DNA of 64,000 nucleotides from Carnegiea gigantea. Its lineage: Eukaryota > Streptophyta > Magnoliopsida > Caryophyllales > Cactaceae. The notes beneath the pieces were generated by a model. It had not been told where the DNA came from. It ran no database searches and saw only the letters and a program-made list of their open reading frames with translations. The stretch is from positions 143,501 to 207,500 of the forward strand of contig JAKOGI010000188.1 of NCBI GenBank assembly GCA_029747015.1, read 5' to 3'. Of the stretch, positions 43,575-55,678 are shown piece by piece. The translations under genes were made by a program, and so were the position numbers. Numbering within the stretch: position 1 is the first letter of the stretch; every line of letters starts with the position of its first letter.

Positions 43575-45725
43575 AAGAGGATCGCAAATACTACTTAATG
43601 AGAAAAATTACACATGAGCAAATTTAAAATTCTCAAAAATAAGTTTTTAAGTATTGGGTTTCAAATACAAATTTTAAAACTTTAGGGACTCAAGAAAAAT
43701 ATAGAGGGTACCTAAAATTAAAGCCAACAAACTTTCAAGGTAGTAGAAAGTAAACTTTAAAAGTGTAAGGGCAAAAATATTAACTCTTAAAACTTCAGGG
43801 TACCTAGATGCAAACTATCCCAACCCCCCCCCCAAAAAAAGCCTAACAATTGCATAAAAATTGAACAAAAATATTTTAAGATTACATGGGGAAAGCGTCA
43901 AAAATTGAGATGATTTGAAATGTTGAGTGAACAGAACATCCACACCTCCATAATATTAGGTCTTGTATGAGACCTTAAATACTTTATGATGACTTTAAAA
44001 ATATTTTAAGATTACATAGAGAGAGTAAATCTTATTAGAATTTATATTTGCTGTGGGATACTAATTGATTAATTGAAATTAGTATAGACTCGTACTATAC
44101 ACGGTATTTGAAGAAATAGATCTTTAGAACATACATGCTATTTGAAAAATGGCAAAACATTACCAATACATACATATTTGATATTATAACTTTAAAAAAT
44201 AAGATGATAAGTAGCTATTGAAAAAACCAGAAAACTATCAATTTAATCCAGTGCAACTGAAATCAATAGTGTAGAAAATAAATAATGGTAATATATATAA
44301 AGGTAAATATCATGATAAATGACATGCATGATGATAAGCTAATGAGTAAAGGAAGAGAGAGTAAATCTTATTAAAATTTATATTTGTTGTGGGATAGTAA
44401 TTGATTAATTGGAATGTTTCAACTGTGTTCGCAAATGTACCCCCAACAATTTAATATAAAATAGAGGTAAATTTTATGCTGTGAAAATTATAAACTATAA
44501 CTCTCTCTTCCTTTTATTATAACATAACGTAAATATATATTGAGTATTTTTCATCATAACACTGTCTCCTATAAACATGTGCAAGATCTAAAAATTATCA
44601 TAAGAGACAGATGCAGTCATGATGAGTCATTGCAGAATGGTCCCATGATGTCAAGATTATTATTATTCTTTAAGCAAAATGATAAGTATCTTGTCATAAG
44701 ACACTTTTTAAGTATTTTGTTTTTGCTTAAAAATCATATTATCATATGTTTAAATTGATAAAAATAGTATAATTGAACAGTGAAAGTACACTACAAGTTA
44801 TAAAATATGTACAATTATCTTTTTATCCATAATCTACCATCTTTCTAAAATACATATATCAGATGCTCTCGCAAATAAGGTTGATTCGGTTATGGTCTTA
44901 TTTAATATTTTATCGACGTTGCTGACAAGTATTTAAGCTTAACAAATTCATAACTAAGCATAATTATTAAAAATTGGTTATTTTAAATGATAAAATATGT
45001 TAATTTTGAATTAGATAAGACATTTAAAAGTGTCTTACCGCAAGATATATATCATCACTCTATTTTTTAAATATAAAGAGAGATGCTAAGACACATACCC
45101 TGGTAAAAAAGATTTGACCTTTTTTTGGGGGGCGGGGAAGGGGGAGGCGCAAAACTATTTTTGATCATGTTTCAAGCCAATGAATCTGGTAACAACTTTT
45201 ATAGATTTTTTAATTATACGAATTGACACCTAATATTTTCTTTTCCTATGGCAATTAAATTTTAGATTGGTAGTCTATGTTGTTTTGGTAACAAGTAGCA
45301 ATTTAGCAAAGCTCATTAAAAAAGCTCACTCGGAGCCCTAATTCCTCCCATCCACTTAATGTCAATTGTATTAATTGAAGTAGCATTGGCGTACGTAGCA
45401 CAATCCCACCATTTATAAAAGACTGCATTTATAAAGTGCATGCATGTGATATTATTATCTTTGCGTCAATTGGCTTTAACTTCCTAACGGTTTAGAATCC
45501 AAACAGCTCAAATTAAAGAATCCAAACAGTTATTTATTAAGTAAACAAAATCTATCATGAAACCCAAAAAAAAAAGTAAAAAATACCCCCCAAAAAACAA
45601 TAATCCTAAACCCTAAGCTAAACCTCAGATTTTCTCGTTGACTACCAGATGGCAGAGACTCATTAGAATTAGGATTCCAGTAATATTATCTCTTAGAATT
45701 CGTTAACAAATCTATTTCTCATCTC
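43575..45725. other. Intergenic AT-rich DNA
   Basis: No supported gene. The phrase GAGAGTAAATCTTATTA(G/A)AATTTATATTTG occurs twice (about 44029 and 44358), each followed by a TGTGGGATA.TAATTGATTAATT block, a short direct duplication. Homopolymers occur near 43830 and 45120. Confidence 0.5.
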
Positions 45726-45726
45726 T

Positions 45727-45727
<1 letters not shown>

Positions 45728-45763
<36 letters not shown>
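45728..45763. repeat. (CT)n microsatellite in a likely 5' leader
   Basis: About 17 CT units some 60 bp upstream of the ATG at 45821. CT tracts are common in plant leaders. Confidence 0.9.
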
Positions 45764-45766
<3 letters not shown>

Positions 45767-45820
45767 CTCTCTGATTTCTCTCTCTTTCCATCAGCAATTT
45801 TCTGTGTTGTTTCTCGAGTC

Positions 45821-46201
45821 ATGAAGAAGAACAGCAGCATGGTTGTTCATGTCATTGAGTACGAAGACGAGCAAGTATTTGCATGGAAAGTAAAGCCATG
45901 CAACGTCGTCAATCATCGAAGACCGAGAAATTTGGAGAAGAGAAGCAATACCAACGCAACCATGACGGTACAATCTTACACTTCATTCTGTGACATCTTG
46001 CCCTACTCCAACAAGAAGGTTCCATGGTGGAAAAAGTTCTTGGCTCGACCCTCCCCGGAGTTTTCGACGAATTTGATCGTTAGAGATGATAACCAAGTCG
46101 TGAACTCTGAAAGGAAGACGAAGAGGAAACTGGGTACCATGTTTCAGAAATTCTTCGAAACCATGTTCAGTTCGTGCCTATTCGGTAAGAAGGATGATTA
46201 A
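45821..46201 (+). CDS. Small hypothetical plant protein
   Basis: Intronless 126-codon frame following a CT-rich leader. The protein is basic, with no signal peptide or membrane segment. It has an acidic patch E-Y-E-D-E (13-17) and a basic K-V-K-P-C stretch, then W-W-K-K-F-L-A-R-P. A C-terminal part F-Q-K-F-F-E-T-M-F-S-S-C-L-F-G-K-K-D-D looks like an amphipathic helix with a Cys near the end. I recognise no family. In its favour are codon use unlike the flanking AT-rich DNA, the leader and the clean start and stop. Against it is the lack of a recognised homologue. The first in-frame ATG is used; a second Met lies at residue 7. Confidence 0.6.
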   Translation: MKKNSSMVVHVIEYEDEQVFAWKVKPCNVVNHRRPRNLEKRSNTNATMTVQSYTSFCDILPYSNKKVPWWKKFLARPSPEFSTNLIVRDDNQVVNSERKTKRKLGTMFQKFFETMFSSCLFGKKDD

Positions 46202-46204
46202 TTT

Positions 46205-48319
46205 AGTAGCTAGGGTTAGTGATAATGATCATTAGGGTTTCGGCTAGTCATGACCTGACCTGATGTAGATCAATTTGCTAATGACTTTTGCTATGACTTT
46301 GTCATATTATCTTAAAATAGGTGTGTGGGTAATTATTGACTGTTTCTTGATGATTATGGCACGTAGTTATGCTTAATTAGATTTAGATTAGATTTTATAT
46401 TTCAGAGCGTAGCAAATTATGGCTTTGTAAATGTGTCAATTTGCGATAACTCTCAAGTAGTTGCATCTAGTACTGCTTTCCCCCCCCCCCGATAATTAGT
46501 ATACCTGTAAAAACAGGTAATGCGACTAGTACTGCTATGTAGCTAATAATAACTTGTTTTCTTTTCAATTTTGGTTAATGTTGGTTCTTGATGCATCTCG
46601 TTGCCTCTTAATTAATTAAAATGTTTTATTTTTCCGTTTATTCCCATATATTTCATTTAGGTTAGTTTCTTAATGATCATGGCAGTTCTGCTTAGATTTA
46701 GATTAGTTTGATATTTGAGAGTGTATTAAATTATAGCCCTGTAAAATTTTCAATTAGCCATAACACTGAAGTAGTTGCATCAAGTTCTACCTTAAAACAA
46801 AAATAATTACTTTTTGTCTCAATTTGGTTCTCTGTATATGAATTATGTATTTGTTTGCCCCTTAAAAAGTTTTATTTTTCCATTGATTCCCATATTTTGA
46901 ATATAATGCAATTGTGGTTTGTGTGAGTTTTTTTTTTTTTAAAAAAAAAAATCTGGTTCTGCTTTTAACTATTGTAGTTTGCTATGAACAGCATTTTTAA
47001 ATTAGGGCTTAGACGATGAATCATGATCTTTGACGAGTTAAGAAACTCTAAATTTTTGGCACTCACATAATTTTCTTTCGTGATTTATTTTCTCGATAAT
47101 CATTTTTCTACATACGCTTAATTTGAAAAATATATTGTTATTTTTTTTGAAAAATATATTGTTAGGAAGATAGCCAATTAAATAAGTTTGAATTTATGTC
47201 GTTACAAAACAAGCAATGATTTGGGAAGCTTAAAAGGATGTTGAGATCAGGTACACTGTTTGAAGGTGAATTCTTTAATTGATTTTTCGTGGTTAGCCAC
47301 CTCCCACCTATGCTTGCTAGGTTTTTTTGTGGTCACCATTGATCATGCCAAATGGTCATTCATTACCCCAAATTAAGGAGAATTAAGGACCTCTAAAAGA
47401 ACTAAATTGGATAATCGTCTATTTAGACTGTTATTATATAGATTAATCCTAATACTATGATTGCATTGTACCTTTTTTCCCTTAAACAAAGTAAATATAT
47501 CGAGTAATTAGACTCCCATTTGTACATACATATAGAACAAAGTCACCATTTATGAAGCAAATCAGCCTATACTGTGGCTCTTTCTCTTTTGGGGTTTTGG
47601 GGGGGGGGGGTTGAGTTTGGAATGTGGTAAGTACATAAACAACTTTTTGATATTTGTCTTTTTTGAGATGGAAGGCGTGGGAATTCGTTATATCCTGGAC
47701 TTCTGTGCGTGTATGTTGGTAGTCCATTGCTTTGTACTGAAGTAATGTTTGGTTAGATGTAATCAATTTTGTTATGCAAACAAATTTGTAATTATATTTT
47801 CATTACCTTATTTGTTTGTATAAGAGTATTGCAATAAAAGATTTATCTTGTAATTATGATTATCAGAAATTAAGTAATCATGATTGCATCTCAAAGTTGA
47901 TTGCATTACATTACTATTACCTTACATACAAAGAAACATCACAATAGGATTTAGCACATGTTTAACGGATCCAAGTCCAACCTTTCTTTTCGAATACCGA
48001 CGCAAGTCGGGCTCCTAATATCGCCTTAGAAAGCCTTGATACGGTGGTGCTCTATCACTGTCACAGTATCACTAGTAAAAGCTAATTCATGTGATTAAAT
48101 TTAAAAAATCTAAAAATTTAAATCTATTTTTACCAAATTGTATCCACAATTACCTTCAAATTAAAGGAGAAATATAAATTAATAGACTAGTGTGTGTTAC
48201 ATGCCTGCGCATAAAGATATGAGTCACGAATCACAATTATAGTAGTCCAGGACAAAGGTGTTTGACACCATCTCATGTGAGACCTCCCTTTCCTCTTATG
48301 AAAATTGAGGAACTTAATG
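46205..48319. other. Intergenic, with one local duplication
   Basis: No gene supported. About 46320-46620 and 46660-46870 share phrases: GCTTAATTAGATTTAGATTAG against GCTTAGATTTAGATTAG, then TATTTCAGAGCGTAGCAAATTA against TATTTGAGAGTGTATTAAATTA, then GTTTTATTTTTCC. So the second is a diverged tandem copy. G and C homopolymers lie near 47600 and 46480. Confidence 0.5.
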
Positions 48320-49473
48320 ATTGTGGCTACACCTGGTAAAAATTAACCCGATTTGAAAATTCGATCTGAATCCGTCTGAAAGTTTTAGGTTCTGAACACG
48401 ACTTTCGCGATCCGAACCCGAAATAAAACGAACCTAAAAAATCCGTAAATTTTTGGGTCAAGCCCGACCCGAACCCCAACCCGTCCGCTCGACCCGAATA
48501 TTATATACTTACTTTTTATTTTCTTTAATTTTTTCCTCTTAACAATAATAGTTTTTCATTATAATGAATAGTTTAGAAAGATGTTATACGATTATCACAT
48601 TCATTCGCAAATTAGGCAATGGTTTCTGTTTTTCCCCATAAAACAATGTTATATACAACTTATAAATGGTACAATTTTAGAAAATGGCCATGAAACAACT
48701 CTAATATTAACAAAAATAATTTAGAATTAGACAAGTATTGCAAATGTGTGAGTCATACCAATATATTCTTGGTAAAATAAATTGTCTCATCGCATTTTAA
48801 ATAAGATTATTCTATAATAATCTAAAATTTTGATTTTAGAATTAATAGATAATTATAATAACTTGCGTAGATAATATTCTTTCGTTTGGATTCTTTCTAA
48901 TTGGTCTCGAATCTAATACAATGAACCAATTTATGTTCGTATTAGGATCGACGTACTAATAAATCATGCCTGATTATATAATGCTAAGTTAATTAACGAA
49001 CCATCAAATTATTAAATGAGCTATTAATGGGTTGAACCGCTTCGACTCGTTAACATGCTTTAGATGGACTGACCCATGAATGACCCGACCAATTATTAAT
49101 ATTTTAATATATAGGCAAATCCATCCAAACGTGACTCATTGTCAACCCGTACATGAATTTCATATATCATGTTGAAAAGTTTTGATATTTTTTGATATTT
49201 TTTGAAAAAATTGCAATTACGATGTTTGTTCATTAAATACAGACAATTTTAAGTAATAATTATGCCAAATTTTTGATTTTGATTAAAAAAATAAATAATT
49301 TACTAAAAAGGCGCTTCAAATTCGTTGGGTTGATCCGAAATCCGTAAAACCGAAATATACCCGCCCGTATTTTACCCGAACCCGAAATACACCCGGCCTG
49401 TATTTTACCCGAACCCGAATGCACCCGATCCGTATTTGATCTGTCCGTCGGAATTGACAGGTCTAATTGTGGC
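48320..49473. mobile_element. Non-autonomous hAT element with 8-bp target duplication
   Basis: ATTGTGGC stands at 48320-48327 and again at 49466-49473, bracketing 1138 bp. The element starts TACACCTGG and ends CAGGTCTA (inverse TAGACCTG), a short terminal inverted repeat. Its subterminal regions are full of ACCCGAACCCGA and CCCGACCCGA units on both sides. The 8-bp duplication and short TIR are defining hAT features. There is no transposase frame, so it depends on an autonomous relative. Confidence 0.75.
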
Positions 49474-49564
49474 CGATGTTCTTTAGGTGATCTACTAGAA
49501 GACATGACCACAAATCTCTTTTTCTTTTTTTGGGCCCCTGGGAGTGAAGCTTGATCAACACATA

Positions 49565-49800
49565 TGGCACTGTTTATTTCGTTGTTAAATCTCAATTTAT
49601 CAACTTCGACCCACTTCATAAACTTTAATTAAAAAATATCAACTTCAACCCATTTCAATAAATTTTAACTCATTTCAACCCACTTTAATCCACTATTTTA
49701 ACCAAAACTTCTACCCATCATATAAAAAATATACCAAATTCAACTTAATTCAACTCACTTCAACCTATTTCAACGAAAAAATACGCACTTCAATCAAATT
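49565..49800. repeat. Decamer foldback family member
   Basis: The start CACTGTTTATTTCGTTGTTAA resembles the CTGTTCTTTTCGTGGG terminus at 11021. The interior is CACTTCAACC, CATTTCAACC and CTTCAACCTA-type units with a period of about 10 bp, as in the giant element. Confidence 0.5.
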
Positions 49801-50159
49801 GACGTATTTTTCAACACATATTTCTCAATGAAAGAAGAGATCACGTATAAGTTTATTTGTTTGTTAAAATAGTCAATAAAAAATTAGTCCAATATATCAT
49901 GAATAAAATATTAGATTTGTTTCTAGACCGAGTTATTGGCCCAACTCTGGCAATAATGACGATTAGATTTGGAGTAGTGCACATCTCGCAAAACTAATTT
50001 GAGATCCAAAAAAAAACCATTAACTAGAACGCATGCTTGACCCTAAGTTCAAAATACCCTTAATTTTATTTGGGCTTGTAACCCAAACTAGTCTGTCCAA
50101 CCTAAGTATCCTGATCAAAACTTTTTCTCCAAACAATATAACTTTTTTTCCTCTCAACA

Positions 50160-51190
50160 CAAATTTATTGAATGGGATAACTCGATTCAAATTTAACTCA
50201 ATTTCAAATCAATAAGTTATTTGCTAGATCAAACAAAGTCAAACTAGCGAACTTGAAATTTCAAAGCGACGATGAATCAATGCAAATATAATACAATGGA
50301 CGGCCATTGACTCGGTTATTGGCAAATTATTATATACACCTGAGAGTATTTACTCCTATTACCACATATATATACATTTTTCAACTTGTCTTGGTCATAT
50401 GAGCGGTTATTAATATATTTTTTGTTTATGTAACTTCCGGGAGTACATACCCTTGGGTATTTAATATGGGCTTTGCGGTTGGTCATGTTTCTCTACTCCT
50501 TGCTCCAATCATGCAATAATACATGGTCTTTTTTTTTTTTTTTTTTTTTGGTGGGTGCAAAATCATATATGGTCTATGATAAACGTGATAATTGGCTTCA
50601 ACGACTTGTTGGTCTCATTCGCACCACTTAGGCCAATTTAATCATTTAAAAAAAAAGTATGGCTTAACTTGGGGTTCACAATGGATCATACTCTTCCAAT
50701 ATTGCCCCAACTTTGTCCATTTTTATTTGAAAAGAAGATATTAGCAGTCGAATTATTCAACAATCCATTTTTTCTTTAGAGACTTTGATCTCCATCAACT
50801 CCTCACAATCCTCCTCAAATCAAACTGAGTCAACCTTATCGTCTAAAGGCAACTTGATCATAGTTCAATGCCCTAAGTTTTATACATAGTTTATTTAATC
50901 TTGAGTTTTTCTATTAAAAAAATAAATAAATTATGCATTTACCAGTCCCATCTACTCATGATTCATGGAAGCTGTAACAAATTTTTCATCAATTAGAGCT
51001 TGTTCTTTTCGTTAGTAAATATGTATTGATAAATGGGTAGAGTTGATAAAGATTGGTAGAAATGGGTGAAAGTTAGGGGCTGTTTTTTTTTTTTTTTTTT
51101 GTGAAATGAGTGGTAGAAGTCGGTTAATGATGAGAAGGAAAGAAGTTGGTAGAAGTTAAGAAAATTCGTGGGGAAAATTTTTAAAGGAGA
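50160..51190. repeat. Direct duplication, copy 1
   Basis: It shares a continuous series of landmarks with 52452-53372: GATAACTCGA, ACAATGGACGGCCATTGA, CTCCAATCATGCAAT, a poly-T, AAACGTGATAATTGGTTTCA-type sequence, CAACGACTTGTTGGTC, CTTAACTTGGGGTTCACAA, TTTGATCTCCATCAACTCC. Copy 1 lacks the Helitron and has the decamer element at 50997-51236 at its end. Confidence 0.8.
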
Positions 51191-51236
51191 TTGGTAAGAG
51201 TTGATAGAAGTTGATAGATTTTGGTTAGAGTTCGGG
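50997..51236. repeat. Decamer foldback family member
   Basis: It begins AGAGCTTGTTCTTTTCGTTAG and holds GGTAGAGTTGATAAAGATT and GGTAGAAGTTGGTAAGAGTT-type units of about 10 bp, with a T17-18 tract in the middle. The right end was not precisely found. Confidence 0.5.
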
Positions 51237-51275
51237 TCAATTTGAATTTCAGATATACTTTTAGGTGAACATATT

Positions 51276-52440
51276 TTGAATGTTGGGCCAGGTATGGGTT
51301 GGATCGTTCGGTTCGGATTTCAGATCAGTTTCGTCATGTCTACATGCAGTACCCCTAGCTTGGGACAAGTTGGTTTGGCATTTCACACCACGGTCCGCAA
51401 AGTTTCAGAAACTTCGGCCTATTATTTGAAATTTCAGCAAAAATCTTTCAACGGTGGGGACTTCGCGGAATGACTCTGGATTGTGGAAGGACATCCGGCT
51501 GCTTGGTATACCACCAAGAATCAAAGTATTTGCATGCAGTTTATGTCATGGAGCCTTGCCAATGAGAGGAAATATATCAAAAAGAATTCACGACTTCGAT
51601 ATGGAATCTGTCATATGGGATCATTTCATCGAGTCAGATGTGCATATTTTGCTGCATTGCCCATTTGCAGGGCAGGTCTGGGTACGCAGCCCAGCTCATA
51701 GGCGTTTTTGGTACGTGTCTTTTCGCTCAATGCGAGATTGTGTTAAGGGGCTACTAAGACCTTGGAACCAAAAGAGTTGGGCAATCTCTTGACTATCATT
51801 TGGGAGGTCCGGAATGCAAGAAATCGCATCAGATTCCGCTGCCTCGATCATAGCCTTACTACACTACTTAGCAACCGCGCCTTAGAGTTTGTCTCGAGCG
51901 ACAAAGCTACGAAACTCACTGCGGTGTGGGTCAAAGCGGCCCACGAGTCTCCTCGCAGGCCGCCAACGGTGGGTCTCATGAAGCTGAATTTTGATGGAGG
52001 AAAGGTGGGTGAGGCTGGGTGGGCTTAGGGTGTTGTCTGGATGGCGTGCAACAGGGGTTATCGTTTTATAAACCAGCTTTGGCAGCAGCCAAGGCATGTC
52101 TAAGGGGTCTTCAATTAGCCAAGGAGCACCAGTCTGCTGAGTCTTGAAGTGGAAGGTGATTGTCTCCCTTTACTCCAAAAGCTTCAGAAAAGGCTGATTA
52201 AAGACAATTTTTTGGGTGTTACCATTGGTGATTGATATTGTTGCTTTAGCTAAATCTTTTAAATTTGTTTCTTAATCCTTTGTCAAAAGGGAGGTGTTGC
52301 TCATTGGCAACCTTCTAGCCAGGAGAAGAGAATTTCAGTGTTCGATACTCCGAATGACATTGTGTTCCAAGCATCGAACACTATGTTCTGTTTCATTAAC
52401 GATAATTTAATATAACTCCTGCTCTTTTTATAGAAAAATA
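51276..52440 (+). pseudogene. LINE 3' fragment: RT zinc-binding and RNase H-like remnants
   Basis: The frame at 51454-51792 shows the plant non-LTR zf-RVT pattern: L-W-K-D-I-R-L-L-G-I-P-P-R-I-K-V-F, L-P-M-R-G-N, then E-S-D-V-H-I-L-L-H-C-P-F-A-G-Q-V-W. An RNase H-like start (K-L-N-F-D-G-G) follows in another frame (51979-51999), so it is frame-shifted and incomplete. The upstream reverse transcriptase and endonuclease are absent, as expected for a 5'-truncated L1-type copy. It lies between the two copies of the duplicated segment. Confidence 0.7.
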
Positions 52441-52451
52441 TATATTTATAT

Positions 52452-53372
52452 ATAATTATTAAATGAGATAACTCGAATCAAATTTAACCCAGTTCAAGTC
52501 AACAATCCATTTACTAGGTCAAACAAAATCAAACCACCAATTTTGAAAATTCAACGGTGTTCTGAATCAATGCATGTACAAATAAATACAATATAATGGA
52601 CGGCCATTGAATCGGGTGGTCATGGTTCCAACTCCTTGCTCCAATCATGCAATCATATATGGTCTTTTTTTTTTTTTTTTTGTGGGTACAAAATCATATA
52701 TGGTCTACGATAAACGTGATAATTGGTTTCAACGACTTGTTGGTCTTATTCACACCAGTTAAGCCAATTTAATCATTTAAAAAAAAAAAGGAAGTTTGAC
52801 TTAACTTGGGGTTCACAAGTAACGACGGATCATTTATAGTCTTCCAATATTGATACAGATTTTATGGCTTAAAAACAGTTGCGATTGGTCAAATGGGGAC
52901 ATGGACATTGCCTCAATTTTGCACATTTTCATTTGGAGAGGAAAATAGAAGCACCTAAACTATTCAATTATCCATTGTTTCTCAATAGACTTTGATCTCC
53001 ATAAACTCCTCACAATCCTCTTCAAATCAACTGACTCGACCTTATCATCGATGATACGTAGTTTATGTAATCTTGGATTTTTTTCTAGCAAAACAAATTA
53101 TGCATCTACCACTCCCATATACTCATGATTCATGGAAATTGTAACAAATTTTTGTCAATTACACCTTGTTTTATTCGTTAGTAAATGTACGTTGGTAAAT
53201 GGATAATATTGATAAAAATTGATAGAAGTATGTAAAAATTAAAAGGCATTGGATTTTTTTTTTCCTGAAATGATTGGTGGGAGTTGATTAATGTTGAGAA
53301 AGAAAGAAGTTAATAAAAGTTTAAATATGTTGGTAACTAATGTAAATATGCGGGGAAAATTTTTGAAGGATA
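52452..53372. repeat. Direct duplication, copy 2
   Basis: It matches 50160-51190 with indels; copy 2 lacks the TGACTCGGTTATT..CATATATATAC block of copy 1. Its decamer element is split by the Helitron at 53378-54235 and resumes at 54236. Confidence 0.8.
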
Positions 53373-54410
53373 TCGAATCATATATATATATTAAAAGTTG
53401 GATACAAATAATGTACAAATAACATGTGGCATCTTATGTGATACAAAATAATGACTTGGCAAATTGTAATTGGTGGATGTTAATCAACATTAATGCTATT
53501 AATTAGATTTTATTACATGTTATTAACTTAATTATTTATTGCATGGTTTTAAAGTTCGAGCTTATTTTATTTTTTGAGTAAGTCCTCATACATTTAACTT
53601 GGTGTGCGATAATTTTTTTTTTTGTATTTCAAATTGATTCATTTTATTTTTCATATTAAAAAAATAGAATTAGATAAGAGAATCAAATTTTATGTTAATT
53701 TTATTGTTACTACTTATTAATTTATTAAGGTTAGATCTTGAGATTGTTGTAAATCAGTAAGAGCTTATTACCATATAACAATTTAATCACATAAGATAAT
53801 TTATGAATAATATATAGGACAACATTTATAAAGGTTGTGTTAAATTAGTTGCCTACATGAATATTTATCTAGGATTGAAAAGTGACTTTTTATATATCTT
53901 ATATAGAGTAATCTATAATATTGTAATGTAATTTTTATACAATTAAGTTAAATTAAAATATGGTCCATTTAACTACTAAATAATATCCATTACAAATTAA
54001 TTAGACATCTAACGTGTTCAAGAATCATAAAAAAATGGCCAATGGTAAATCATTATCATATGAAAACAAAAGCAATTTAGAGTAATTTTAAATAAAAACA
54101 AAAGAAAATTATAATTATGTTATTATGGAATTTTTAATCTACTTTAACAATAATATATTTTTATTAATTATTTATATTAATAATATTAAAACAAAAATTG
54201 ACTAATGTCTTTGCATCGCATTGGTATAACACTAGTTATTGGTAAAAGTTGATAGAAATATGTAGATTTTAGTTAGAGTTAGGTTAGATTGGTTAGAGTT
54301 GAAAAAAATTACCTTTTTTTTTGGGTAAAAATTTATAGAAACTAATAATAGTTGATAAAATTTGATAAAAATTGATAAAAATAAATTTATCAACGGAAAG
54401 AACCGACCTT
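53160..54410. repeat. Decamer foldback member, split by a Helitron
   Basis: The left end ACCTTGTTTTATTCGTTAGT and the right end at about 54380-54408 (inverse GGAAGGTCGGTTCTTTCCGT) are inverted partners. Units GTTGATAAAA and AGTTGATAGAA repeat. Removing 53378-54235 restores a ~390-bp element. Confidence 0.6.
53378..54235 (+). mobile_element. Non-autonomous Helitron
   Basis: It begins TCATATATATATATTAAAAG after an A and ends GCATTGGTATAACACTAG before a T: the 5'-TC...CTAG-3' ends and A|T insertion expected of Helitrons. The 3' region has TTGCATCGCA, a weak hairpin before CTAG. The matching empty site is copy 1 near 51176-51200 (AAAGGAGATTGGTAAGAGTT). No Rep/helicase frame is present. The exact 5' start could instead be the TC at 53373. 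Confidence 0.65.
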
Positions 54411-54411
54411 C

Positions 54412-54655
54412 CTTCAAGGTTTAACTTGCTAATTGTTATAGTACAAGTTTGTCTATTTATTTTTGCTATAACTTATAACCAACGAGTAACTTCTCAATAC
54501 TTGTGTGAAGTTGAATAAATTTACTAGGCCAATGTACAAGTTTAACGACACTGCCATACATAATAATTAATAATGGTTACTTAAAAACTAGAAAAAGAAT
54601 TAATCAATTAATTATTGATTTCAATAATTAATACTCTAGATTAAATTAAACTAAA
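54412..54655. other. Spacer and 3' region of the CAF1 gene
   Basis: AT-rich, probably the CAF1 3' untranslated region on the minus strand. Nothing else seen. Confidence 0.4.
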
Positions 54656-54658
54656 ACC

Positions 54659-55495
54659 TTAGTAAACCTCGAGCCCATAGAGTACTCCAGCATACTTCTC
54701 AGGGGCATCATGCACAAAATAAACTTCCACGATCTTCTGGAATGCCTGCCAGGTCAGCAGGCTATCTGAACCGGCCTGGTGGCAATTCCCGACCGCCCGG
54801 TTCACCTCGAGTGTTTTTGCAACCCGGTCTAGACCGCCATACAAGCTCTTGCAGAACCTCATCATATGCTTCACATCGTAAACCCGGTTCCCAAAAAACA
54901 CCCTCAAAACCTCCAAAAACTCCTCAAGACCGGCGGGCAAGCGGCGGCGCGTGAGGATCTTAATCAAGTACCCAAAATCATACGCGCTATGAAACGTGAC
55001 CCAACTCACTGAGTCATTGCACACCAACCCGGATGACATCATCAACTCGGCGAACCTCACCGAGTCGACCCCCTCCTTCCGATTCCGGTGGAAGTCGATG
55101 CCGTGTCGCCTCAGCAACTCGACCGAGTCAGGCGCGTGCGGGTCACGCTCCACGTCGAAGTCGGAGAAATTGAACTCCCAGATGAACTGATGATTCTCGG
55201 TGCCTAAATCAGGGAGATTACCGTGACCGTCGGATAAGGTAAGCCCCACCTGGATTAGGTGTAACTCGTCGACGTTGGATTTGAGGAAGCGGTAGAGATC
55301 GGACGGTCGGCGATGGCTCAAATTGTGGGGCTTTTTGGGCCGGTAGATCACGCCGGGAAACTCGGTATCCATGGAGATAAAAGGGTAATCGTCAATTAAC
55401 TCCCTAATTAACTCAAATTCAGACTCTAAATTAGCTTGCCATACTTCCCTAATCACGATTTGCTTCGACTTGCAATCTGGGTCTTCACTAAACAT
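54659..55495 (-). CDS. CAF1: CCR4-associated factor 1 (CAF1) deadenylase
   Basis: Intronless, 278 residues from the Met at 55495. An in-frame upstream ATG at 55561 would add 22 residues that lack family character. This is a DEDD-type 3'-5' exoribonuclease of the CCR4-NOT complex that shortens poly(A) tails of mRNA. Catalytic residues are visible: D43 and E45 in M-D-T-E-F-P-G, D173 in A-Y-D-F-G-Y-L, H239 and D244 in [11 protein letters not shown]. Family marks I-Q-V-G-L-T-L and Y-D-V-K-H are present, and the C-terminus ends Y-G-L-E-V-Y. Length and lack of introns match the stress-inducible CAF1a/b-type genes of dicots. All catalytic residues are intact. Coding DNA is strikingly GC-rich compared with its flanks. 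Confidence 0.95.
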   Translation of the reverse strand: MFSEDPDCKSKQIVIREVWQANLESEFELIRELIDDYPFISMDTEFPGVIYRPKKPHNLSHRRPSDLYRFLKSNVDELHLIQVGLTLSDGHGNLPDLGTENHQFIWEFNFSDFDVERDPHAPDSVELLRRHGIDFHRNRKEGVDSVRFAELMMSSGLVCNDSVSWVTFHSAYDFGYLIKILTRRRLPAGLEEFLEVLRVFFGNRVYDVKHMMRFCKSLYGGLDRVAKTLEVNRAVGNCHQAGSDSLLTWQAFQKIVEVYFVHDAPEKYAGVLYGLEVY

Positions 55496-55678
55496 GGCTT
55501 CTGCCTGGGAATTTTGCCAAATTAAACTCAAATTCTGATCTGGGTCCCAGCGTAAACACAAAAAGATTGAATCTTTGATCTGGGTTTTGCACTATTTCCT
55601 GAAATTTTGATGTGGGTATCAGAGAAAGGGAGAGAAAATTAGGGGACGAGTGATGAAAAAGGAGGAGTAAAGTATTAG

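Noticed and set aside
54742..55190. Plus-strand frames opposite CAF1
   Set aside because: Antisense shadows of the GC-rich CAF1 coding sequence; no family features.
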